Positions 22,701-33,492 of a stretch of 64,000 nt of DNA are shown here, in pieces. The position numbers were made by a program, and so were the translations under genes. The notes beneath the pieces were generated by a model, which saw only the letters and a list, made by a program, of their open reading frames with translations, was not told where the DNA came from and did no database searches. Numbering within the stretch: position 1 is the stretch's first letter; each line of letters begins with the position of its first letter. Source of the stretch: Posidonia oceanica (lineage: Eukaryota; Streptophyta; Magnoliopsida; Alismatales; Posidoniaceae); contig JAZBRS010000049.1 in the NCBI GenBank assembly GCA_037176725.1, positions 37,006,001 through 37,070,000 of the forward strand, in the 5' to 3' direction.

Positions 22701-24770
22701 AATATAGTTTAAATGCATGCATTAAATGATTTTAATTGATGCAAGGACCTATGTGCAAGGATAAATAAACCTAGGAACCTAAATGCAATGCATGCATTCA
22801 CAAAAAGAAATAAAAATCAACATTTAAGTCGCTACAGTGCTATAGTGTCTTTCGACACCTACAGCACTGCAGCGGCGGAGGAGGAGCTCGCGGCGGCGCA
22901 GCGGCGGGCGCACGGCGGTGCTGGGGGCCCAGGGAGCTGGAGCCAATGCGGGCGGTTGCTCTAGTGGCATCTGCGGCGCCGGAGGGTGCTCAGGCTGGTC
23001 TACCGGTCTCACTGGCCTATTGTAGAGGAGGCTGGAGGCGGAGCAGCTGCTGGAGGGAAGGCAGAGCTCAGTGCTGGGCTGCATTGCGGGAGGTCCGGCG
23101 GAGCTCGGGGACCAATCGGAGGGAGCGGAGGAGGCCAAAGGCATGGTGGCGGTTGCAAACCGTCACTAGAGAAGAAGAGTGCTACTACTACTGTTCTGGC
23201 GTGCTGCGGTTGCTGCGGAGGTGCAGAGGCTGCTGCTAGAGGTTTGGCGAAGCTCGGGGAGCAATCCGGAGAGCTACAGGGCCTGGAGCGCGGTAGGAGG
23301 CTTCTACTGCGGTCTACCGGCGCCGAAGATGAAGGGTAGAGCAGCGGCGACAACTTCCTAGGCTAAGCTTCTAATCCTTTTTCTAATTAGCTAGAAAGCA
23401 AAAGGAGCATGCATGGAGCTTGAAAATAAAGTCACTTACCTGTGACGGTGGCTGAGGAGGTCTGCCGACCTTGATGGGTTGCTGCTGTGCCAGCGGAGGT
23501 CGGGGCAGTGCTGCGGGCGTCGCCAGCTGCTGGGGAGGATCGGCGCGAGTTCCAGGAGGTCCAGCGGAGGTTCGGAGCAAACCAGAAGGCCGTTGCGTTG
23601 CACTGAGCAGGATTTTGAGAATTGGGTTGACTGTGGAATTTTTCTCTCTTTTCTGCAGGTGTGGCTCTCCCTCTAGGTTTGTGGGAGCCTATGGAAGGTG
23701 GTGGTGAGGTGCTAGAGTGTGTGCGTGGCTGGGTGGTGGTGAATTTTGCTCTGGTTGTGCGTGTGGGCAGAGAAGAAGAGATGGCTTCTCTGGGTTTAGT
23801 TTTTGCTGTTGGGTGCTGCTGCTCTCCTCCTCCCCTGATGTTGCTGCTCTCTTCCCTCAGATGATGCCCGGGTTTTAATGGATCCAGAGAGTTGGTTTTT
23901 GAATGGAGGTTGCTGCTGAAGATAAGGTGGCTTTGTAGAGGTTTGAAGGTGCTGCCATTGGTTGAGGCCTTGGCCGAGAGAGCGGGAAAGAAGGAGGAGG
24001 AGATGGCTGAGGTGAGGGGTAGTAAGTGGGTGAGGAAGGCTGTGCAAATGTGTATGTTGGAGGTGTTGTTGCTGAAGAGGCTTCAGCCGGTGCATGGAGG
24101 AGGGAAAATGCAGAAGGAAGAAATGGAGAGGAGGTGGGCTGCTGTTGGCTTTGGAAAAGGAAACAAAAAGGGAAAAAAGGCAGTGGGCCAGGTCTGAGGG
24201 TGGAGTGAAGGAAAAAGAAAGTAAATAGAAGAAGAAGAGAAATAGGTGGGCTGGGTTGAAGGAATAGGAAAAGAAAGAAAAAGAAAAAGAAAAAGGAAGA
24301 AGAAAAAGAAGAGAAAGAGAAGGAGAAAAGAAAGGAGGAGAAGGAAGAAGGCTTGTGCATGGTGTGACCTTGGATTTAACCTAGTGTCTGGGGAGTGCTA
24401 ACCTATGGTTTGACCTAAGGTTTAGGCATGCTAACCTAGGGTTTGACCTTGGGTTTGAGCTAGGGTTTAGGCATGCTAACTTAGGGTTTGACCTAGGGTT
24501 TGAGAGAATGTAGACCTAGGGTTTGACCTAGGGTTTTGGGTTTGCTGACCTAGGGTTTAAGTGCTAACCTAGAGTCTTTCTAGGGTTTAGGATTCTAGGG
24601 TTTAGGAAATGCAAACCTAGGGTTCTTCTAGGGTTTTAACCTAGAGTTTTCTAGGATTTTAGAGGGGCAAACCTAGGGTTTCTGGTTCAGAAAATAAGTG
24701 CTAATTGGGTTTGGTTTTAGGGTTTCAGAGAGAACTACCAAATTGAGCCTGTCAAAATGAAGTGTCTACA
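19768..24770 (-). mobile_element. Solo LTR, family A, 5.0 kb, with GCTGC target duplication
   Basis: Read on the minus strand it runs from TGTAGACACTTC at 24770 to ..GGATTACTACA at 19768. The flanks are GCTGC on both sides (19763-19767 and 24771-24775). The plus-strand 3' LTR of element 1 resumes right after it. There is no PBS or polypurine tract, hence a solo LTR. It is a close relative of the one at 10281 with the same conserved 3' block (19768 to about 20370), a 50-bp tandem repeat, a GC-rich stretch (22850-23340) and CCTAGGTTT-type repeats near 24360-24720. Confidence 0.92.
20341..20990. repeat. 50-bp tandem repeat inside solo LTR
   Basis: GATATGCAAATAAAACAAA recurs at an exact 50-base step (20771, 20821, 20871), about twelve copies. 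Long Cys/Leu-rich minus-strand frames here come from this periodicity and not from a gene. Confidence 0.8.
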
Positions 24771-25528
24771 GCTGCAAAAAAGAGGGAAAAGTCCCAATTT
24801 GACCCATTTCTTCAAACTTGCATTAGAGAGGGAGGGAGAGCAATTAACTTGCTCTGGACCTTCCTCAGAGCTCCAGCAACTCGCGCTGATCATCCCCAGC
24901 AGCCGCAGCTCACCGCAGCGCCACCCCGAGCCTCCGCCGGACTGTCGAACCCCACTGAGGTTGGCAGCAAGCTCCAGCCATCCTCGTAGGTAATGGATGC
25001 CATATTTGAGTTCCTTGTATGCTTCTTCAGCTTCCTAGATAGTTAGAAGTTAGCTTAGAGCTTCAGCGCCCGATTCAAGCTTCGCCGCTACAGTCGTCTT
25101 CTCCGGCGACGCTCCGCAGCTCCACCGGGCTCCTAGCCAGCTTCGACCTTCTGGATCACTCCCCGAGCACCGCCGGACCTCCAGCAACTCGGTCCCGCTC
25201 TGCCCTTGCGCCGCCGTTGCTCCTAGCACCCACACCATTTCCGACCTCCTCTGCAGCAACCAGGCGACGTCGATAGCACGCTTCGACCACCGTCACGCAC
25301 CACTGAACCCACCAGAGCATCCCGTTGGACCGTCTCCAGCCTCCGCATGCCTCAGCACTGCCACCCGCCCGTCGGTTCGCCGCCACAGCCCTTCTTCTCT
25401 AGCGTAGTGCTGCAGCAGCTCGAGGGCTACTGTAGCACTGTAGCTAGACTTAAGTTAAATGTTTTACTTTTAAGTTCTTTGCTGCATTGCATTCGGACCC
25501 TTATGTTTATTTATATTTGCATTTCAAT
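24771..25528 (+). mobile_element. 3' LTR of element 1, second part, truncated
   Basis: GCTGC (24771-24775) is the right target duplication of the solo LTR. The LTR then continues and matches 3205-3520 of the 5' LTR (CTGCAGCAGCTCGAGGGCTA, TAAGTTCTTTGCTGCATTGC). Homology stops at about 25528, before the conserved LTR 3' block, and is replaced by repeats of an element 3' untranslated region. This is a deletion or recombination junction. Confidence 0.82.
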
Positions 25529-25830
25529 AAGTCTGAAACTTATCATATCATCCCTTTGCAGTCGATAAGTCCGAAACTTATCCTTTCCGGTCGAAAAGTT
25601 TGAAACTTATCACTTTTCAGTTTCTTTTGCGATTGATAAGCCTGAAACATATCCTTTCTGGTCGATACGTCTGAAACTTATCATTTCATCCCCTTCATTC
25701 TGGCTGAAAAGTCTGAAACTTATCAATTTTCATCCTTTACGGTCGATAGGTCCGAAACCTATCATTTATCACATCGTGCCCTTTCCAGTCGGTAAGTCCG
25801 AAACATGCCAATTATCATCCTTTCGCGCGA
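25529..25830 (+). repeat. Tandem GATAAGT hairpin repeat
   Basis: About seven copies of GATAAGTCCGAAACTTATC-like inverted repeats (7-bp stem, 5-nt loop) at steps of about 40-50 bases. A GATAGGT..ACCTATC copy has changed both arms together. The block leads into the 60-bp satellite. Confidence 0.75.
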
Positions 25831-28800
25831 GTTCACTCTAGGAGGACAGAGTTTCGCTTGCTTGCTTCCTTGAGCGAGAACAAGCCTTTTTTCTTTCACG
25901 CGACTCTGCCGGAGTTCCGCTTGCTTGCTTCCTAGGGCGAGGACAAGCCTTCCTTTCGCGTGACTCAGCCGGAGTTCCGCTTGCTTGCTTCCTCAGGCGA
26001 GGACACGCCCTTCTTCTTTTGCGCGACTCTGCCAGAGTCCTGCTTGCTTGCTTCCTCGGGCGAGGACAAGCCCTTTTTCTTCTACGCGACTATGCCGGAG
26101 TCTCGCTTGCTTGCTTCCTTGGGCGAGGACAAGTCTTCCTTTCGTGCGACTTTGCTCCAAGCGGATGGAGTCTCGCTTCCTTGCTTCCTCAGGTAAGGAC
26201 AAGCCTTTTTTCTTTCGCGCGACTCTTTTCGAGTCCTGCTTGCTTGCTTGCTCGGGCAAGGACAAGCATTTTTTAATTCGTGCGACTCTACCGGAGTCCC
26301 ACTTGCTTGCTTCCTTGGGTGAGGACAAGTCTTCCTTTCACGCGACTATGCCGGAGTCCCGCTTGCTTGCTTCCTCGAGCGAGGAAAAGCCTTTTCCTTT
26401 GCGCAACTTTGCTCCAAGTGCACGGAGTCCCACTTGCATGGTTCCTTGGGCAAGGACATGCCTTTTTTCCTTCGCGTGACTCTACCAGAGTTCCACTTGC
26501 TTGCTTCCTCAGGAGAGGACAAGCCGTCCTTTCGCACGACTCTGCCGGAGTCCTACTTGCTTGCTTCCTCGGGCGAGGAGAAGCCCTTTTTCTTTCGCAC
26601 GACTCTGCTAGAGTCCTACTTGCCTACTTCCTCAGGTGAGGACAAGCCTTCCTTTCACATTACTCTGTCAGAGTCTCGCTTCCTTGGGCGAGGACAAGCC
26701 CTTTTTCTTTCGAGTGACTCTGCCAGAGTCCCGCTTGCTCGCTTCCTTGGACGAGGACAAGCCTTTTCTTTTGCGCGACTCAGCCGGAGTCCTACTTGCT
26801 TGCTTCCTCGGGGAAGGACAAGCCTTTTTTCATTCACGCGACACTACCGAAGTCCCACATGCTTGCTTCCTTGGGCGAGGACAAGCCTTCCTTTCACGCG
26901 ACTCTGCCGGAGTCCCGCTCGCTTGCCTCCTTGAGTGAGGACAAGCCTTTTCCTTTGCGCGACTTCGCTCTCGGTGGACGGAATCCCGCTTGCTTGGTTC
27001 CTCGGGCGAGGACAAGCCTTTTTTCTTTCACATGACTCTACCAGAGTCCCGCTTGCTTGCTTCCTTAGGCGAGGACAAGCCGTCCATTAGCGCAACTCTG
27101 CCGAAGTCCCTTTTGCTTGCTTCCTCAGGCGAGGAGAAGCCCCTTTTCTTTCACGCGACTCTGCCAAAGTCCCGCTTACTTGCTTGCTCGAGTGAGGACA
27201 AGCCTTCCTTTCGCGCGACTCTGCCGGAGTCCCGCTTGCTTGCTTCCTTAGGCGAGGACAAGGCCTTTTTCTTTCGTGTGACTCTGTCGGAGTCCCGCTT
27301 GCTTGCTTCCTCGGGCGAGGACAAGCCTTTTCTTTAACGCGACTCTGTTGGAGTCCCTATTGCTTGCTTCCTCGGGCGAGGAGAAGCCCTTTTTCGTTCG
27401 CGCTACTCTGCTGGAGTCCTGCTTGCTTGCTTACTCGGGCAAGGACAAGCCTTCCTTTCACGTGACTCTGCCGAAGTCCCGCTTCCTTGCTTCCTCGAGC
27501 AAGGACAAACCCTTTTTCTTTCGCGTGACTCTACGGAGTCCTGCTTGCTTGCTTCCTCGGGTGAGGACAAGCCTTTTCTTTCGCACGACTCAACCGGAGT
27601 CTCGCTTGCTTGCTTCCTCGGGCAAGGACAAGCCTTTTTTCATTCGCACGACATTACCGGAGTCCCACTTACTTGCTTCCTCAGGACAGGACAAGCCTTC
27701 CTTTCGCGTCGCTCTACTGGAGTCCCACTTGCTTGCTTCCTTGGGTGAGGACAAGCCTTTTCCATTGCGCGACTTCGCTCTTGGTGGACGGAATCCCACT
27801 TGCTTGGTTCCTCGGGCGAGGACAAGCCTTTTTTCTTTCACGCGACTCTGCCAGAGTCCTGCTTGCTTGCTTCCTTAGGCAAGGACAAGCCGTCCTTTCA
27901 CGCAACTCCGCTGTAGTCCTGCTTGCTTGCTTCCTCAAGCATGGTAAGCCCTTTTTCTTTCGTGCAACACTGCCGGAGTCCCACTTGCTTGCTTCCTCGA
28001 GTGAAGACAAGCCTTCCTTTCGCATGACTCAGCTGCAATCCCGCTTGCGTGCTTCCTTGGGCGAGGACATGCCTTTTTTCATTCATGCGACTCTGCTGGA
28101 GTCCCACTTGCTTGCTTCCTCGAGCGAGGACAAACCTTCCTTTCACGCGACTCTACCGGAGTCCCGCTTGCTTGCTTCCTCGAGTGAGGACAAGCCGTTT
28201 CCTTTGCGTGACTTTGCTCCAAGTGCACGGAGTCCCACTTGCGTGGTTCCTTGGGCGAGGACAAGCCCATTTTCTTTCGCACGACTTTGCCAGAGTCCTA
28301 CTTGCTTGCTTCCTCAGGCGAGGACGAGCCATCCTTTAGCGCAACTCTATCGGAGTCCCTTTTGCTTGCTTCCTCGGGCGAGGACATGTCCTTTTTCTTT
28401 CACGTGACTCTGCCAAAGTCTCGCTTGCTTCCTTGCTCGGGTGAGGACAAGCCATGCTTTCGCACGACTCTGCCAGAGTCCTGCTTGCTTGCTTCCTCGG
28501 GCGAGGACAAGGCCTTTTTCTTTTGCGTGACTATGTCGGAGTGCCGCTTGCTTGCTTCCTCGGGCGAGGACAAGCCTTTTCTTTCATGCGACTCTGTCGG
28601 ATTCCCCATTGCTTGCTTCCTCGGGCATGGTAAAGTCCTTTTTCTTTCGTGCTACTCTACTGGAGTCCAACTTGCTTGCTTCCTCGGGCGAGGACAAGCC
28701 TTCTTTTCGCGTGACTCTGCCGAAGTCCCGCTTCCTTGCTTCCTCGGGCAAGGACAAACCCTTTTTCTTTTGTGTGACTCTGCCGAAGTCCCACTTGCTT

Positions 28801-31800
28801 GCTTCCTTGGATGATGACAAGCCTTTCTTTCGCACGACTCAGCTGGAGTCTCGCTTGCTTACTTCCTAGGGCAAGAACAAGCCCTTTTTCATTCACACGA
28901 CACTGCCGGAGTCCCACTTACTTGCTTCCTCAGGAAAGGACAAGCCTTCCTTTCGCTTGGCTCTACTGGAGTCCCGCTTGTTTGCTTCCTCGGGTGAGCA
29001 TAAGCCTTTTCCATTACGCGACTTCGCTCTCGGTGGACGGAATCCCACTGGCTTGGTTCCTCGGACGATGACAAGCCTTTTTTCTTTCACGCGACTCTGC
29101 CAGAGTCCCGCATGCTTGCTTCCTTGGGCAAGGACAAGCTGTCCTTTTACGAAACTCTGTCGTCGTCCCGCTTGTTTGCTTCCTCAGGCACGGTAAGCCC
29201 TTTTTCTTTCGCACGACACTGCCGGAGTCTCGCTTGCTTGCTTCCTCGAGTGAGGACAAGCCTTCCTTTCGCGCGACTCTACCGCAATCCCGCTTGTGTG
29301 CTTCCTCGGGCGAGGACAAACCTTTTTTCATTCGTGCGACTCTGCCGGAGTCCCACTTGCTTGCTTCCTCGGGTGAGGACAAACCTTCCTTTCGCGCGAC
29401 TCTACCGGAGTCCCGCTTGCTTGCTTCCTCAGGTGAGGACAAGCCTTTTCCTTTGCACGACTTTGCTCCAAGTGCACGGAGTCCCACATGCATGGTTCCT
29501 TGGGCGAGGACAAGCCTTTTCTCTTTTGCACGGCTCTACCAAAGTCCTGCTTGCTTGCTTCCTCGGGAGAGGACAAGCCATCCTTTCATGCGACTCTGTC
29601 GGAGTCCTGCTTGCTTGCTTCCTCGGGCGAGGACGTGGCCTTTTTCTTTCGCGTGACTCTGTCGTAGTCCTGCTTGCTTACTTCCTCGGGCGAGGACAAG
29701 CCTTTTCTTTCACGTGACTCTGTCGGATTCCCCTTTGCTTGCTTCCTCAGGCGAGGTGAAGCCCTTTTTCTTTCGCACTACTCTGCTGGAGTCCAGCTTG
29801 CTTGCTTCCTCGGGCGAGGACAAGCCTTCCTTTCGCATGACTCTGCCGTAGTCCCGCTTCCTTTCTTCCTCGGGCGAGGACAAACCCTTTTTCTTTTGTG
29901 TGACTCTACCGGAGTCCCGCTTGCTTGCTTCCTCGGGTGAGGACAAGCCTTTCTTTCGCATGACTCAGCCGAAGTCTCGCTTGCTTACTTCCTTGGGCAA
30001 GGACAAGCCTTTTTTCATTCGCACGACACTACCGGAGTCCCACTTGCTTGCTTCCTCAGGAAAGGACAAGCCTTCCTTTCACGTGGCTCTGCTGGAGTCC
30101 CGCTTGTTTGCTTCCTCGGGTGAGGACAAGCCTTTTCCATTACGCGACTTCACTCTCGGTGGACGGAATGCCACTTGCTTGGTTCCTCAAACGAGGACAA
30201 GCCTTTTTTCTTTCACGCGACTCTGCCAGAGTCCCGCTTGCTTGCTTCCTCGGGCAAGGACAAGCCGTCCTTTTGCGAAACTCTGCCGTCGTCCCGCTTT
30301 CTTGCTTCCTCAAGCAAGGTAAGCCCTTTTTCTTTCGCGCGACACTACCGGAGTCCCGCATGCTTGCTTGCTTGAGTGAGGACAAGCCTTCCTTTTGCGC
30401 GACTCTGCCGCAATCCCGCTTGCGTGCTTCCTCAGGCAAGGACAAGCCCTTTTTCATTCGTGCGACTCTACTGGAGTCCACTTGCTTGCTTCCTCGGGCG
30501 AGGACAAGCCTTCCTTTCGCGTGATTCTATTGGAGTCTTGCATCCTTGCTTCCTCGGGCGAGGACAAGCCCTTTTTCTTTCGAGTGACTCTACCGGAGTC
30601 CTGCTAGCTTGCTTCCTCAAGTGAGGACAAGCCTTTTCTTTCACGCGACTCAGTCGGAGTCCTGCTTGCTTGCTTCCTTGGGGATGGACAAGCCTTTTTT
30701 CATTCGCGCGACACTGCCGGAGTCCCACTTGCTTGCCTCTCGGGCGAGGGCAAGCCTTCGTTTCACGTGACTTTGCCAAAGTCCCACTTGCTTGCTTCCA
30801 TGGGTGAGGACAAGCCTTTTCCTTTGCGCGACTTCGCTCTCGGTGGACGGAGTCCCGCTTGTTTGGTTCCTCGAGCGAGGACAAGCCTTTTTTCTTTTGC
30901 ACGACTCTGCCGGAGTCCCGCTTGCTTGCTTCCTGGGCCGAGGACAAGCTGTCGTTTAGTGCAACTCTGCTGGAGTCCCGTTTGCTTGCTTCCTCGGGTG
31001 AGGACAAGCCCTTTTTCATTCACGCGACTCTACCGATGTCCCGCTTGCTTGCTTGCTTGGGTGAGGACAAGCCATCCTTTCGCGCGACTCTGCCGGAGTC
31101 CCGCTTGCTTGCTTCCTCGGGCGTGGATAATGCCTTTTTCTTTTGTGTGACTCTGTCGGAGTCTTGCTTGCTTGCTTCCTTGGGCGGGGACAAGCCTTTT
31201 CTTTCACGCGACTCTATCGGAGTCCCCATTGCTTGCTTCCTTGGGCGTGGAGAAGCCCATTTTCTTTCACGCTACTCTGCTGGAGTGTTGCTTGCTTGCT
31301 TCATCGGGTGAGGACAAGCCTTCCTTTTGCTTGACTCTGCCAGAGTCTTGCTTCCTTGCTTCCTCAGGCGAGGACAAACCCTTTTTCTTTTGCGTGACTC
31401 TATCGGAGTGCTGCTTGCTTGCTTCCTCAAGCAAGGACAAGCCTTTTCTTTCGCGTGACTCAGTCGGAGTCTCGCTTGCTCGGGCAAGGACATGCCATTT
31501 TTCATTCGCGCGACACTACCAGAGTCCCACTTGCTTGCTTCCTCGGGCGAGGACAAGCCTTCCTTTCGCATGACTCTGTCGGAATCCCGCTTGCTTGCTT
31601 CCTTGGGTGAGGACAAGCCTTTTCCATTGCGCGACTTCGCTCTCGGTGGACGGAGTCCCACTTGCTTGGTTCCTCGGGCAAGGACAAGCCTTTTTTCTTT
31701 CACACGACTCTGTCAAAGTCCCGCTTGCTTGCTTCCTTGGGCGAGGACAAGCCGTCCTTTCGCGCAACTCTACCGTAGTCCCACTTGCTTGCTTCCTCAG

Positions 31801-33000
31801 GCAAGGATAAGCCCTTTTTCTTTCACGCGACTCTGCCAGAGTCCCACTTGCTGGCTTCCTCAAGTGAGGACAAGCCTTCCTTTCGCATGACTCAGCTGTA
31901 GTCCTGCTTGCTTGCTTCCTCGGGTGATGACAAGCCACTTTTCTTTCGCGTGACTCTGTTGGAGTCTCGCTTGCTTGCTTCCTCGAGCGAGGACAAGCCT
32001 TTTCTTTCACACGACTCTACCGAAGTCCTGCTTGCTTGCTTCCTCGAGTGAGGACAAGCCTTCCTTTCGCGCGACTCCTCCGTAGTCCTACTTGCTTGCT
32101 TCCTCAGGTGACGACAAGCCTTCCTTTGTGCAACTTCGCTTCGGGCAGACGGAGTCCCGCTTGCTTGCTTCCTCAGGCGAGGACAAGCCTTTTTCTTTTG
32201 CACGACTCTGCCAGAGTCTCGCTTGTTTGCTTCCTCAGGCGAGGACAAGTCTTTTTCTCTACGTGACTTCGCTCTGAGCGGACGGAGTCCCACTTGCTTG
32301 CTTCCTCGTGTGAGGACAAGCCTTCCTTTCGCGTGACTTTGTTCTGGGTAGACGGATTCCCGCTTGCTTGCTTCCTTGGGCTAGGACAAGTCTTTTCTTT
32401 CGTGCGACTCTACCGGAGTCCTGCTTGCTTGCTTTCTCAGGCGAGGATAACCCTTCCTTTCACGTGACTTCACTCCGGACAAACGGAGTCCCGCTTGCTT
32501 GCTTCCTTGGGTGAGGACAAGCCTTTTTTCTTTCACACGACTCTACCAGAGTCCCACTTTCTTACTTCCTTGGGCGAATACAAGCCTTCCTTTCGTGCGA
32601 CTCTGCCAGAGTCCTGCTTGCTTGCTTTCTCAGGCAAGGACAAGTCTTTTCCTTTGTGTGACTTCGCTCCGAGCAGACGGAGTCCCGCTTGCTTGCTTCT
32701 TCGGGCGAGGACAAGCCTTTTTTCTTTCGCATGACTCTACCAAAGTCCCACTTGCTTGCTTCCTTTGGCAAGGACAAGCCTTCCTTTCACGTGACTCTGT
32801 TGGAGTCTCTCTTGCTTGCTTCCTTGGGTGAGGTCAAGCCCTTTTTCTTTCGCACGACTCTGCCTGAGTCCCGCTTGCTTGCCTCCTCAAGTGAGGACAA
32901 CCCTTTTTCTTTCGCGCGACTCTGCCGGAGTCCTGCTTGCTCGCTTCCTCAGGCGAGGACAAACTTTCTTTCTCGCGGCTTCATGTGGACCTGCTTGTTT
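25830..33000 (+). repeat. Satellite array, about 60-bp monomer, about 7.2 kb
   Basis: The monomer reads roughly GCTTGCTTCCTCGGGCGAGG, ACAAGCCTTCCTTTCGCGCG, ACTCTGCCGGAGTCCCGCTT. By length there are about 115-120 copies; most are 58-62 bp. Each monomer holds two inverted repeats, CCTCG-GG-CGAGG and GACTC-TGCCG-GAGTC. A longer monomer type (GACTTCGCTCTCGGTGGACGG or GCTCCAAGTGCACGG in place of the second hairpin) recurs at fixed places and marks a higher-order period near 1249 bp. Because 60 is a multiple of three, several frames stay open and encode a repeating 20-residue peptide; I do not regard this as coding. Tandem arrays of this kind are known in the 3' untranslated regions of Tat elements. 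Confidence 0.92.
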
Positions 33001-33492
33001 TGTTTTCCTTGTGCCGGACGAACAAGGACCCCTTTTCTCTTTCGGGCTGGCAGCCCCAACTACTTGGTTGACACCCGTCACACTGTCTAACCTTCCTCTC
33101 GGTGCCATGAGCGCTTTAGCTGCCCCCTAATATCATCTCCCTGATACCAGGGGCATCTTTTCCACTGCCTTTGGTATCTTCCTCGGGTTAGTAACCCATA
33201 TTACCCAGACGCCATTCATCACAATGTCAGGCGTCTTTTGGGCTGATAACCCAAACTATCTGGTGATGAGTCCCTCAACTCCTCAGGCCGATAACCCAAA
33301 TTATCCAATGATGAGTCTATCAACTCATAGTCCATTGCACTAACATTACAAACTAGATAGTAGTGCCAACATCGCATGCACACTAGCACCGTATACTCTC
33401 CCCATTCCCAATGGAGTAAAACACCGCATCGCATCATCATGCATCGCCCGCGTCTCCCCAGTGGAGTTCACACGACGAGCATTACTGCAAAT
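33001..33492 (+). other. Remnant of an element 3' untranslated region
   Basis: Resembles 16680-18350 of element 1: a decayed CCCCTAATATCA..TGATACCAGGGG hairpin near 33124, GGGCTGATAACCC and GATGAGT..ACTCAT units at 33240-33330, and GCATCGCCCGCGTCTCC near 33440. It is cut at 33492 by the LTR that follows. No gene. Confidence 0.65.

Noticed and set aside
25960..33000. Long open frames on both strands with a 20-residue repeating peptide
   Set aside because: The satellite unit is about 60 bp, a multiple of three, so several frames stay open at once on both strands. Indels between monomers shift frames freely, and no start, signal or domain supports translation.
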